From Acidobacteriota bacterium (lineage in GTDB: Bacteria > Acidobacteriota > Polarisedimenticolia > JACPZX01), in contig JACPZX010000023.1 in NCBI GenBank assembly GCA_016195325.1, positions 1-64,000 of the forward strand: 64,000 nt of DNA, given 5' to 3'. The notes beneath the pieces are model-generated. The model ran no database searches. It was not told where the DNA came from and saw only the letters and a list, made by a program, of their open reading frames with translations. The position numbers and the translations under genes are program-made. Below, piece by piece: positions 53,973 through 62,204 of this stretch (the first letter of the stretch is position 1; every line of letters begins with the position of its first letter).

Positions 53973-56026
53973 GCTCCGGACGATCCCTCCGGACCGCCGC
54001 GCTACTCGCGGCCATCGGCCTGTCCTCTCCCGCCTTCGCCACCGAGCCCCACCGCATCAAGGCCGAGCCCAGCCGCGTGGAGGTGACTCTCGTCCTCCTC
54101 GATGTGATCGTCACCGACAAGAAAGGCGTCCCGGTGACGGATCTAGGACCGACCGATTTCCAGCTTCTCGTCGACAACACCCTCTCGCCGATCGAAGCCG
54201 TCGAGTCGCATTGCTCGGCGCCGGGCGAATCCACCGCCGCCCTTGACGCGCCCCCTCGCTACCTCGTCCTCTTCTTCGACATGTCACACCTCCTCGCCCC
54301 TGCCCGCCTTCGCTCCATCAAGGCCGGCATCCAGTTCATCGACGAGATGATGAGCGCGCGGGACCAGGTGATGGTCGTCGCCTTCGCGAAGGGGCTTCAC
54401 ATCGTGAGCCGCTTTACGGGAGAAAGAGCAATCTTGAAGTCCCGGATGGAGGCGATGATCGACGATCACGACCTCATCGACTCGGCCCCGTTCGAAGAGG
54501 AGAACACCCTCGCGCGGTTCGACCGCGGCACCGGCGGCGCCCGGCGCCGCGCCTCACCGATGACGATCGGCGGCCCGAGCCCCAGCCTCAACGAGTTCGC
54601 GGGGGAGTGCCAGGCCGAGGCGCGGCAGGCCGAGATCGACGCCACGCGGACGGTGCGCGCTATGGCGAACACGATGGAAGCCTTCGAGGGGATCCCCGGG
54701 CGCAAGGCGATGGTTCTCATGTCGGAGACGCTCCGGTCGAACCCCGGAGGAACGTTCTACACTGCTTGCGGCCAGTCGTCGCTCCTCGACAACTCGTCGC
54801 TGCACCTCACGGTGCTTCCGGAGATCGACGATCTCGTCAGGCGCGCGAACCTCGCGGGGATCTCGTTCTACCCCGTCCATCCCGGCGGGATCTCGGCCGG
54901 GGCCACCTCGCTCGCGATGGAAGGGGCCCTCGACTTCCAGCACAGCATCGCGCTCAGCACCGGCGGGCAGGCGTTCATTCTGATGAACAAGCCGCTTCTG
55001 CCCTTCGCGCAGGCCGAAGCCGACCTCTCGTGCAACTACGTTCTCGCGTACCGGCCCCCCGAGGGGTTTCGGGAAGGACGCCATCCCGTGACCGTGCACG
55101 TCGCGCGGAAGGGCGTGAAGGTCCGTCACCGAGATTCATTCGTCATCTCGAAGCCGGGGGAGGCCTCCGACCGGCAGATGATGGCGGTCCTCTCGAGCCC
55201 AGGCCTCTATCGGGATCTCAAGGTCGAATCGCACGCCTACAGCCTCCTCACGCCTCAGCCGGGAAAGCGCCGGATCCTGATCCAGGCGTCGGTGCCCCTC
55301 TCGGAGCTGACGCTGCTTCCGACATCCGATGCTGTCTCGAGGGGAAGCCTTCTCCTGCGCGGCGGGATCATCTCGCCGCACGGAAGGCTCCTTTGCGACT
55401 TCAAGGAGGCGATTGCGTTTGAGGCGGGGCCGCGGACTGTCGCCGAAACGAGCCGCGCGGGGATTCAGGCGGCCTGCGACGTCGAGGAAGGGGAGAACGA
55501 GATCGTCGTCGCGGCCCGCGACGAGACCGGGGGCTCTCTCGGCGCCTTCTGGGGGACCTTCGCCTTCCGGCCCGGAGACGAGGGGCACACTCCGCGAATG
55601 CTCCTGTGGGGGCCGTCAAGGGGTGACGTCTGGGTTCGACACGACGAAAAAGCCTGGCTCCCGTCGCTCGCAGGAAATGACGGGCCGGAGTCCGAAACGC
55701 CGCTCCTTCTCCGTCCCGTCCCGACCCTCGCGGCCGACGAGCCGGCGGCGCTCACGTGTCTCGTCTGCGGCGATGAGGGGGTCGGCGAAAAGGACTGGCG
55801 TGCCCTTCCCGCGTCGGCGTCGATCGCCCTTTCGGGCCCGCTGTCGTTCTCTCTTCCGGCGCGGGTCATCCCCGGCGGAGCGCGCTGCGGCTGGCTCCAG
55901 GCCGAGTTGAGTGCGGGCTCTCTGACGCCGGGAGCGTACGTCGTGCGCCCGGAGCCGCCGGCTCCCTTTCGCGGCGGGGCGACCTCGCGCCTCGTCGTTT
56001 CAGACGCGGGCGGCGCCGAGCCCTGA
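53969..56026 (+). CDS. secreted VWFA-domain protein (TIGR03436-like)
   Basis: This 685-residue protein has a signal peptide (1-24) and a VWFA-like domain of the type expanded in Acidobacteriota (about 35-380). Family features are VTLVLLDVIVTDKKGVPVTDL, then YLVLFFDMSHL in place of a strict MIDAS DxSxS, and the strand-loop GRKAMVLMSETLR. A Pro/beta-rich C-terminal region of about 280 residues follows. The role is unknown; VWFA domains bind proteins, so adhesion or complex assembly is plausible. It is translationally coupled to the small membrane protein upstream. Confidence 0.78.
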   Translation: MSSGRSLRTAALLAAIGLSSPAFATEPHRIKAEPSRVEVTLVLLDVIVTDKKGVPVTDLGPTDFQLLVDNTLSPIEAVESHCSAPGESTAALDAPPRYLVLFFDMSHLLAPARLRSIKAGIQFIDEMMSARDQVMVVAFAKGLHIVSRFTGERAILKSRMEAMIDDHDLIDSAPFEEENTLARFDRGTGGARRRASPMTIGGPSPSLNEFAGECQAEARQAEIDATRTVRAMANTMEAFEGIPGRKAMVLMSETLRSNPGGTFYTACGQSSLLDNSSLHLTVLPEIDDLVRRANLAGISFYPVHPGGISAGATSLAMEGALDFQHSIALSTGGQAFILMNKPLLPFAQAEADLSCNYVLAYRPPEGFREGRHPVTVHVARKGVKVRHRDSFVISKPGEASDRQMMAVLSSPGLYRDLKVESHAYSLLTPQPGKRRILIQASVPLSELTLLPTSDAVSRGSLLLRGGIISPHGRLLCDFKEAIAFEAGPRTVAETSRAGIQAACDVEEGENEIVVAARDETGGSLGAFWGTFAFRPGDEGHTPRMLLWGPSRGDVWVRHDEKAWLPSLAGNDGPESETPLLLRPVPTLAADEPAALTCLVCGDEGVGEKDWRALPASASIALSGPLSFSLPARVIPGGARCGWLQAELSAGSLTPGAYVVRPEPPAPFRGGATSRLVVSDAGGAEP

Positions 56027-56038
56027 TCTCGCGCCCCC

Positions 56039-56320
56039 TTACTTCCCCACGCGCTCCAGCATCTGCAGATCGACGAGGTCCTTCGGGCGGCCGGTCGCTT
56101 TCTTGTTGCGGATCAGATCCTCACGGCTCAGGAACGGCAAATCCCGAACGCCGACCCGGTGAGTGACCCGGTTCCTCCACGCGGACTCGAAGTCGATGCC
56201 CGTGACGTCCGTCATCAGATCGATGCGCCGCGGGGGAAGCCCGATCTGCGGGACCACCCCGCGCGACTCCAGGTCAGTTCGGGCGATGCCGAGCGATGCG
56301 GTGGGAACGCGGTCAGTCAA
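56039..56320 (-). pseudogene. N-terminally truncated nucleotidyltransferase
   Basis: The 93-residue frame matches only the C-terminal two thirds of small stand-alone nucleotidyltransferases: QIGLPPRRIDLMTDVTG, FESAWRNRV, then LSREDLIRNKKATGRPKDLVDL. The catalytic N-terminal part with the GG...D-x-D motif is missing, although these proteins are usually about 150 residues. The frame opens with a TTG overlapping the stop of the small upstream gene, so the missing part was deleted at that junction. It cannot be catalytically active. A degraded mobile or toxin-antitoxin-like unit is the likely origin. Confidence 0.65.
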
Positions 56321-56549
56321 TCTTGCGGCGATACCACCTGACCGGTGTCTCGGCGCGCGTGTAGGTCGGAATCGGGATGCCCGCCCACGAGTAGGCCTCG
56401 AGCGCGAGAGGCCACATCATCTCGAGTCGCTCCTCCGCCGTCGTGGAGTTGCTCAGATCGTCGGAAGGCTCCTCACCAAGGCGGAACTTCCGGACGGGCC
56501 ACGAGCTCCGTCGCGCGCGCCGCGCCTCAGCGTCTTCATCCGGAATCAT
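56313..56549 (-). CDS. small conserved protein linked to nucleotidyltransferase loci
   Basis: This 78-residue protein has RSSWPVRKFRLGEEPSDDL, then TTAEERLEMMWPLALEAYSW and a short tail with RAETPVRWYRRK. As I recall, small proteins of this type commonly precede a nucleotidyltransferase gene in mobile accessory loci; their biochemical function is unknown. The position immediately before the truncated nucleotidyltransferase agrees. The gene itself appears intact except perhaps its last residues, which lie at the deletion junction. Confidence 0.6.
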   Translation of the reverse strand: MIPDEDAEARRARRSSWPVRKFRLGEEPSDDLSNSTTAEERLEMMWPLALEAYSWAGIPIPTYTRAETPVRWYRRKID

Positions 56550-56585
56550 GACGCCATCATGGCCTCTTGTCGTCAGAGCGGCGAG

Positions 56586-57758
56586 CTACACCAGCCCCGG
56601 CAACAGCCGATCCGCGGTGAGACATCGCGCGCCGGACTGCACGAAGTCGCGCCCGCCTTCGAGCGAGACCTGGTAGCGCCACGGAATCGCCAGGCGCTCC
56701 CCGAAGAACCGCAGCGACTCGTCGGGTGCGCGCTGATCGAGCTTCGCCTCGACGGCGAACCAGGGCTTCGCGTCGAGCGTCACGAGAAAATCGACCTCAT
56801 GGCCGGCGCGATCACGAAGATACGTGAGCTCGCAGCGCAGGCCCTCGGCGTCCTCCAGAAGGTGGCAGAACTTCAGGAGGTGCGAGGCGATCATGTTCTC
56901 GAATCGCGCGGGCGGTGAATCCACCAGCGTCCAGTCCCAGAGGTAGATCTTCGGCATTTTCTTAAGCCCGCGCAGGCGCCGGTGGGTGTAGGGCCGCACG
57001 ACGAAGAGATGGTAGAGGCGCTCGAGCACGTCGAGCCAGTGCGCCACGCCACGATGGCTCGCGTCGAGATCCTCGCGGAGCGAGTTGATCGAGAGCGGGG
57101 AGCCGACGCGCATGGGAATCATCTCGGCAAGGTGCTGGATCGGCGAGATCTCCCGGATCATCTCGAGGTCCCGCACGTCCTCCCGGAGGAAGCGATCGAG
57201 CCGCTCCTTCCGCCACCGGCGGGCGGTGCGCGCGGATTGCGCGAGGAAGGGCTCGGGGAATCCTCCGAATTCCATCAACGCGCGCACCGCGTCGGCCCCT
57301 CGTGGACCGGCGATTGGCAACTCGCCCCCCGGAGGGGGAAGGCGGAGGCGCGCGCCGAGCGCTTCGCCGCAGGAGAAGGGGTGGAGCCGGTAGTGGTGGT
57401 AGCGCCCCTGGAGCGAGTCGCCTCCACGACGGTAGACATCGAGCCGGGCGCTTCCCGTGACCAGAAACTCAAGCTTGCCCCGGTGCTTGTCGAACTCGCC
57501 CTTGAGCCACCGTTTCCAGCCGCGCCACTTGTGGATCTCGTCGAGGACGACGAGCGATCGGCCGCCCGGCCATCGCGCGGCCCGGATCTCCCGGCGATCG
57601 TCCTGCTGGTCCCAGTTGAGGTAGGTTCCCATGGTTCGCGTGGCGAGGACGTGCCTCGCCAGCGTCGTCTTGCCCACCTGGCGCGGGCCGGCGACGAAGA
57701 CCATCCTCGAGGGGAGATCGGCGGCGACGAGGGGCTCGAGATAGCGTGCTCTGTCCAT
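56586..57758 (-). CDS. ATP-binding protein with AAA and DUF4143 domains
   Basis: This 390-residue protein has an AAA domain (AAA_14) with Walker A GPRQVGKTT at 24-32, Walker B LVVLDEIHKW and the sensor VTGSARLD, and a C-terminal DUF4143 domain (about 200-390) with a nuclease-like strand FLVTLDAKPWFAVEAKL. Such proteins are common in accessory and mobile regions and their function is not established; the D-x-ExK-like motif suggests a PD-(D/E)XK fold. The ATG at 57758 sits 6 nt after a -10, giving a leaderless arrangement. Convergent evidence of an island comes from the broken genes after it. Confidence 0.88.
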   Translation of the reverse strand: MDRARYLEPLVAADLPSRMVFVAGPRQVGKTTLARHVLATRTMGTYLNWDQQDDRREIRAARWPGGRSLVVLDEIHKWRGWKRWLKGEFDKHRGKLEFLVTGSARLDVYRRGGDSLQGRYHHYRLHPFSCGEALGARLRLPPPGGELPIAGPRGADAVRALMEFGGFPEPFLAQSARTARRWRKERLDRFLREDVRDLEMIREISPIQHLAEMIPMRVGSPLSINSLREDLDASHRGVAHWLDVLERLYHLFVVRPYTHRRLRGLKKMPKIYLWDWTLVDSPPARFENMIASHLLKFCHLLEDAEGLRCELTYLRDRAGHEVDFLVTLDAKPWFAVEAKLDQRAPDESLRFFGERLAIPWRYQVSLEGGRDFVQSGARCLTADRLLPGLV

Positions 57759-57764
57759 GTGCGG

Positions 57765-57793
57765 ATCTTGCCACAAAGCAAAAAAAGTCTCAA
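57765..57793 (-). promoter_or_regulatory. promoter of the DUF4143 ATPase gene
   Basis: TTGAGA (57788-57793) and CAAGAT (57765-57770) are 17 bp apart on the minus strand. The predicted start site is the A of the ATG at 57758, so the mRNA would be leaderless. A perfect palindrome lies 4 bp upstream of the -35. Confidence 0.55.
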
Positions 57794-57797
57794 CTTT

Positions 57798-57815
57798 TTT
57801 TGCCTATAGGCAAAA
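57798..57815. promoter_or_regulatory. perfect 18-bp palindrome, operator candidate
   Basis: TTTTGCCTATAGGCAAAA is a perfect inverted repeat in very AT-rich DNA directly upstream of the DUF4143 promoter. It also lies 20 bp after the end of the Ig-repeat protein gene but lacks a U-tract for termination. The position suggests binding of a dimeric regulator, perhaps encoded elsewhere. Confidence 0.6.
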
Positions 57816-57835
57816 TCCGCCAGCCCCCGCCTCCC

Positions 57836-60800
57836 TCAGTTCACGCAGACGTACCCGAACGTCCCCGTCGTCCCCTTCGCCTGGAACCCGACCGTCCCCG
57901 CCGGCACCGCGCGCTTCGGCGTGAGGCTCATGAGCGGCGTGACGAGATCGTCCACGAAGACGTCGAACTTCGTCCCGTCGAAGGTGACCCTCACCGTGTA
58001 GAAGACGTTCACGTCGATCGGCTTCTTCGCCTTCGCGATCGCGACGATCGAGCCGCCGACCCTCTCCGCGAGCTTCCACAGGTCGGTCCCCGCCGCGGCC
58101 GAGAGCTCCATCGTGTTCTTCTTGTCGGCGAACCAGCCGAGAAGGACGATCTTCGTCTTCGCCGCCTTCGAGGTCTCCATGAGCGCTTCGACCGAGCAGT
58201 TGACGCACCCGGCGAAGGCCGGCGCCGCGACGGTCATCGCCTTCTTCGACGACATCCCGACGAGGTTCCCGTTCGACTCGCTCCACGCCGGCTTCACGTA
58301 CGTCCAGTTCGGATCGAGGACGCCGTCCTCGAAGGCGTCGCCGAAGAGATTGCAGTTCGTGCCGCGGAAGTCCGGGAGGATCGTCACGGTGTAGTCGAGG
58401 GACGAGGCGCACGCCGCCGCGTCGGTGGCGGTGACGGTGAAGGTGAAGTCCCCAGTGGTCGTAGGCGTGCCCGAGAGGGCGCCGGTCACCGCGTCGAGCG
58501 CGAGCCCGGGAGGTAGGGCGCCGGCCGTCACGGTGTACGAGACGGGCGGGATCGCGGTCGTCGCGAGAATTGTCTGGTCGTACGGCATCCCGCGGGAGCC
58601 GTTGGGGAGGATCGGCGGGAAGAGGCCCAAGGAGCCGCAGACCGATGGCGCCACCAGGACCGAGTAGGCGGCGGTTCCGGTGCACATGTTCGCGTCGGTG
58701 GCCGCGGCGGTGAAGTCGAAGATGCCGGAGACGAGTGGGGTCCCCGAGATCAGTCCCGAGCCGCCGAGCATGACGCCGGTGGGAAGCGCCCCCCCGGCGA
58801 CCTGGAAGGCGTACGACGGCGCCCCGCCGGAGGCCATCAGATTCTGGTTGTATGCGGATCCCTCGACACCGTTCGGGATGGTTGTTGGCGTGATCGCGAT
58901 CGCCGGGCACGCGGCCGGGTTGACGACGAGGAAGAAGTCGCGAGAGACGGAGCACGATCCGTTCGTGGCCGCGAGCGTGAAGCTCGAGATCCCGGGCGCG
59001 GACGCGGCGCCGTCGATGAGGCCGATCCCCGAGAGGGCGTTCGGATCGAGGTTCAGCCCCGCCGGGAACGCTCCACCCGTCAGCGAGAAGGTGATCGGCG
59101 CGGTCCCGCCGGTCGCCAGGACCATCGTGCTGTAGGGCGTGTTCGCGATCGCGGTCGGGAGGGTGGTCGTCGTGATCGTGAGGCAAGGGTCGACGACGAG
59201 GATGTAGCCGAGGAGCCCTGTGCAGAAGTTCTCGTCGGTCGCCTGGACCACGAACGTGTACGTCCCCGGCGCCGTCGGCGTCCCCGCGAGAACGCCGGGG
59301 CCGGTGAGGCTGAGGCCCGGCGGGATCGCGCCGCTGACGACGGCGAAGGCGATCGGGCTCGTCCCGCCCGAGGTGACGGCGACGTTCTGGAGATACGCCG
59401 TCCCCTCCACGGCCGAGGGGAGGCGCGTCGGCGAGAAGGTGAAGAAGCAGCGCACCTGAAGGGTGTATCCCTGGCTCCTCGTGCAGGCGTCGGCGTCGGT
59501 GGCCGTCGCGACGAAGACGAAGGTCCCGGAGACGGTCGGCGTTCCGGCGAGGATCCCCGTGTTCGGATCGAGCGCGAGCCCCGGCGGCAGGACGCCGTCC
59601 GTCACGCTGTAGAGATACGGCCCCGTCCCTCCCGAGGCGACGAGGGGCTGGGAGTAGACCTCACCCGGGTTCGCCGCAGGGAGCGTTGACGGCGTGAGGG
59701 CGACCGTCGATCCCGAGCAGTTCACGCTGGAGGCGACAGTGATGGTGAGATCGAGAGTCCCTCGGCAGAGGTTGCCGTCGAAGGCCGCGACGGTGAAGTT
59801 GCTCCCGCCCGCGCTCGTCGGCACTCCGGACAGCTCGCCGGTGAGCGGGTTGAGCGCGACCCCTGTGGGAGGTGCGCCGCTCACGATTGCGAAGCGGTAG
59901 GGGGGAACGCCTCCCGACGGGGCGAGCGTCTCCGTGTAGAAGGCCCCGGCGGTTCCGTCGGGAAGCGTCGTCGGTCCGACCGTCACCGCGGGGCAGCTCG
60001 GGAAGACCTCGACGGAGCCCTCGTCGCACGCGGATCCCTGCGGGCGGAGGAGGCCTCTCTGGTCCGTCGCCTCGCACGCCGCGCCCGAAGCTCCGGTGTC
60101 GAGCGCCGGGGAGCCGGGGAGCGGCAGCCGGGTGAGATTCCGGCCGCCGTTGTTCTGGAGCGGGCCGAGGACCGGGTCGAGCAGTGTCACGTCGTTTGCG
60201 CCGAGTCCGGTGCACCCGTCGGCGTCCTTCACGAGGTTGCTTCCGAGCGAGGTCATCGCCCCCTCGCAGTCGTCGTTCGGACCCGAGGCGGTGTTCCCGG
60301 CCATGATGGTGTTCGAGAGGATCACCGCGCTGTTCGGGTCGGCGTTGATGCCGCCACCCCCGACGCCTCCCGTCGAGGAATTCCCGATCAGGGTGACGTT
60401 GTTGAGGATGAGCGTCGCCCCCGGGGCGTTGTAGATGCCGCCACCCCCTTCGGTCGAGGAGTTCCCGCTCAGCGTGCAGTTGGTGACGGTCATCGTGCCG
60501 GCGTTGAGGACGGCGCCGCCGCGGCTCGTGCCGACCGCCGAGTTCGTCGTGAGCGTGGATGCGTTGAGGGACAGCGTCCCCGCGTTGAAGATGCCGCCCC
60601 CTCCGCCCTGGGCCTGGTTGATCGTCATGGTGCACTGGGTCAACGTCAGCGTGCTCCCCGCCTCGTTGTGCACGGCGCCGCCCGCGCGGCCGCTCCCCGG
60701 GTCATTGTTCGCATCCCCCTGGGAGAGCCTGAGCCCGATGATCGAGACGTTGCCCGAGAGGACGTGCAGGATGCGCCCGACGCTGCTCTGGATGTCCGTC

Positions 60801-61099
60801 GTGCCGATGCCGATGATGGTGACGTCGTCGGTGATGTCGAGGTCCCCCGTGAGGCCGAGGTCCTCGTCCGCGCCCGAGATCGTGAGGTTGTACGTCCCCG
60901 GCGGCAGGTTGATGACGTCGGGCCCCGGGAGGAAATTCGCCTCCTGGATCGCCTCCCTCAGCGAGCAGGAGTCGCAGACTCCGTCGGGGGTCGGATCCGA
61001 GATGTCCGCGTACGTCGTGACGTTGAAGGTCGCCGATCCGGCGAGGGTCGACGAGGCGAGGAGCGCGGCACAAACGACGGCGAGAAGTGTCCTGTTCAC
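57836..61099 (-). CDS. large secreted CSLREA/beta-helix protein with six He_PIG repeats
   Basis: This 1087-residue secreted protein has a signal peptide, a CSLREA motif (CDSCSLREAIQEAN) followed by a right-handed beta-helix with repeated GGGIYN/GGAVHN turns (about 40-330), and six He_PIG Ig-like repeats of about 85 residues (about 365-870), each with a version of LPPGLALDPNTGILAGTP. A C-terminal LamG-like domain (about 890-1087) ends the protein. It is probably an adhesin or polysaccharide-binding surface protein. The start GTG at 61099 has GGAG 7 nt upstream; a TTG at 61117 overlaps that site and is rejected. It follows the DUF3467 gene by 14 nt. Confidence 0.85.
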   Translation of the reverse strand: MNRTLLAVVCAALLASSTLAGSATFNVTTYADISDPTPDGVCDSCSLREAIQEANFLPGPDVINLPPGTYNLTISGADEDLGLTGDLDITDDVTIIGIGTTDIQSSVGRILHVLSGNVSIIGLRLSQGDANNDPGSGRAGGAVHNEAGSTLTLTQCTMTINQAQGGGGGIFNAGTLSLNASTLTTNSAVGTSRGGAVLNAGTMTVTNCTLSGNSSTEGGGGIYNAPGATLILNNVTLIGNSSTGGVGGGGINADPNSAVILSNTIMAGNTASGPNDDCEGAMTSLGSNLVKDADGCTGLGANDVTLLDPVLGPLQNNGGRNLTRLPLPGSPALDTGASGAACEATDQRGLLRPQGSACDEGSVEVFPSCPAVTVGPTTLPDGTAGAFYTETLAPSGGVPPYRFAIVSGAPPTGVALNPLTGELSGVPTSAGGSNFTVAAFDGNLCRGTLDLTITVASSVNCSGSTVALTPSTLPAANPGEVYSQPLVASGGTGPYLYSVTDGVLPPGLALDPNTGILAGTPTVSGTFVFVATATDADACTRSQGYTLQVRCFFTFSPTRLPSAVEGTAYLQNVAVTSGGTSPIAFAVVSGAIPPGLSLTGPGVLAGTPTAPGTYTFVVQATDENFCTGLLGYILVVDPCLTITTTTLPTAIANTPYSTMVLATGGTAPITFSLTGGAFPAGLNLDPNALSGIGLIDGAASAPGISSFTLAATNGSCSVSRDFFLVVNPAACPAIAITPTTIPNGVEGSAYNQNLMASGGAPSYAFQVAGGALPTGVMLGGSGLISGTPLVSGIFDFTAAATDANMCTGTAAYSVLVAPSVCGSLGLFPPILPNGSRGMPYDQTILATTAIPPVSYTVTAGALPPGLALDAVTGALSGTPTTTGDFTFTVTATDAAACASSLDYTVTILPDFRGTNCNLFGDAFEDGVLDPNWTYVKPAWSESNGNLVGMSSKKAMTVAAPAFAGCVNCSVEALMETSKAAKTKIVLLGWFADKKNTMELSAAAGTDLWKLAERVGGSIVAIAKAKKPIDVNVFYTVRVTFDGTKFDVFVDDLVTPLMSLTPKRAVPAGTVGFQAKGTTGTFGYVCVN

Positions 61100-61113
61100 G
61101 TGGCGTCTCCTTT

Positions 61114-61407
61114 TCAATTCACCGGCCCGCCGCCCCCCGGGGGAGCCGGCGCCTCGGTGACCGCGCCGTAGTGAGCCTCGTACCGCGCGATGTTCTCGGC
61201 TAGGGCGCGGGAGATGCGCTTCATGTGCCCCGGGCTCACGATGACGCGCGCCGAGAGCTTCCCCGCCTCGGGGAGCATGCTGAAGAAGTCGATGAAGAAC
61301 TCCTCCTGCGTGTGCGACACGATCATGTGGTTCGAGTAGACGCCCCCCACGATGTCGTCGGTGACCTTGATCGGGATCTGCCTCTGCTTGGGCGCTTCGT
61401 CGCTCAT
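61114..61407 (-). CDS. DUF3467 domain protein
   Basis: This 97-residue protein matches DUF3467: GGVYSNHMIVSHTQEEFFIDFF and ARVIVSPGHMKRISRALAENI. The domain is widespread, small and of unknown function. A short Pro/Gly tail ends the protein. It lies 25 nt after the TIGR04282-type transferase gene and 14 nt before the Ig-repeat protein gene, all on the minus strand, so the three may be cotranscribed. Confidence 0.85.
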   Translation of the reverse strand: MSDEAPKQRQIPIKVTDDIVGGVYSNHMIVSHTQEEFFIDFFSMLPEAGKLSARVIVSPGHMKRISRALAENIARYEAHYGAVTEAPAPPGGGGPVN

Positions 61408-61432
61408 CGTCGTGCTCCTCCGGTCGGGCGAT

Positions 61433-62137
61433 TCAACGGCCGGGCCGTGTCGGCACGAGCCGCGTCAGCGTCGCGTACGTTCGCGCCGGGAAGTCCGGCG
61501 CGCGCCGTGCCTTCATCCGGCGCAGGTCCTCGAACAGCCGGGCGACGTCCTCCGGCGTGTCGACATCGTGCCACATCCCGAGATCGACGTACGGGGTCCC
61601 GCTCCTCTTGAGACGCGCGCGCGTCGCCCCGAGGACGCCGTCCGATCCCCACTCGATCCCGCGGAAGATCTCCACGTGGAGGCGCGACATCCCGACGAGG
61701 TAGTAGCCGCCGTCGTCGCTCGGCCCGAGGACGACGTCGGCCTCGCGGAGGGCGTCGAAGGCGGCGAGAAGATGATCGGCGGGAAGGGTGGGCGAGTCGC
61801 TGCCGAGGAGGACGGCGCGACGGTAGCCCGCGCGGAGCTTTCCCTGCATCGCGAAGGCCATCCTCTCGCCGAGGTCCCCCGACGACTGGGCCTCGACGAC
61901 GACGCCCGACGGCACGGCGTCGACCGCGGCGCCCGCCGCGACGGGCTCGCTCCACGCGAGGAAGAGATCGGCCGTGCCGCCGACCGCGCGCGCGGATCGC
62001 TCGACGACGTCGGCGACGAGGGCCCGGTGGATCTCGCAGGCTTCGTCGGGAGAATAGTCGGGAGAGAGGCGCGTCTTCACGCGCCCCGGCACGGGGACTC
62101 GGGCGAAGATCACGAGAGCGTTTTCGGCGTGCGTCAC
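61433..62137 (-). CDS. TIGR04282 / DUF2064 family glycosyl- or nucleotidyl-transferase
   Basis: This 234-residue GT-A-like protein has ALVIFARVPVPGRVKTRLSP at the N-terminus, LLGSDSPTLPADHL and LGPSDDGGYYLVGM, the signatures of DUF2064. Members are annotated as rSAM/selenodomain-associated transferases and resemble CofC-like guanylyltransferases; the substrate is unknown. No radical SAM gene is nearby. The start GTG at 62137 matches the family N-terminus; the earlier ATG codons add an unrelated basic stretch. It is divergent from the HEAT-repeat gene, 67 bp apart. Confidence 0.82.
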   Translation of the reverse strand: MTHAENALVIFARVPVPGRVKTRLSPDYSPDEACEIHRALVADVVERSARAVGGTADLFLAWSEPVAAGAAVDAVPSGVVVEAQSSGDLGERMAFAMQGKLRAGYRRAVLLGSDSPTLPADHLLAAFDALREADVVLGPSDDGGYYLVGMSRLHVEIFRGIEWGSDGVLGATRARLKRSGTPYVDLGMWHDVDTPEDVARLFEDLRRMKARRAPDFPARTYATLTRLVPTRPGR

Positions 62138-62160
62138 GGTTGACCGACCTCGTCGGCGCG

Positions 62161-62170
62161 ATGATAACAT
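62161..62170 (+). promoter_or_regulatory. extended -10 candidate in the divergent region before the HEAT gene
   Basis: TGATAACAT contains an extended -10 (TG-n-TAACAT, 62162-62170) that would start transcription near 62177. On the other strand TATCAT at 62161-62166 could serve the transferase gene. No clear -35 exists for either. Confidence 0.35.
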
Positions 62171-62204
62171 CCGGATTCCCCCCGCCATCCCACGGAGCGA
62201 TCAG

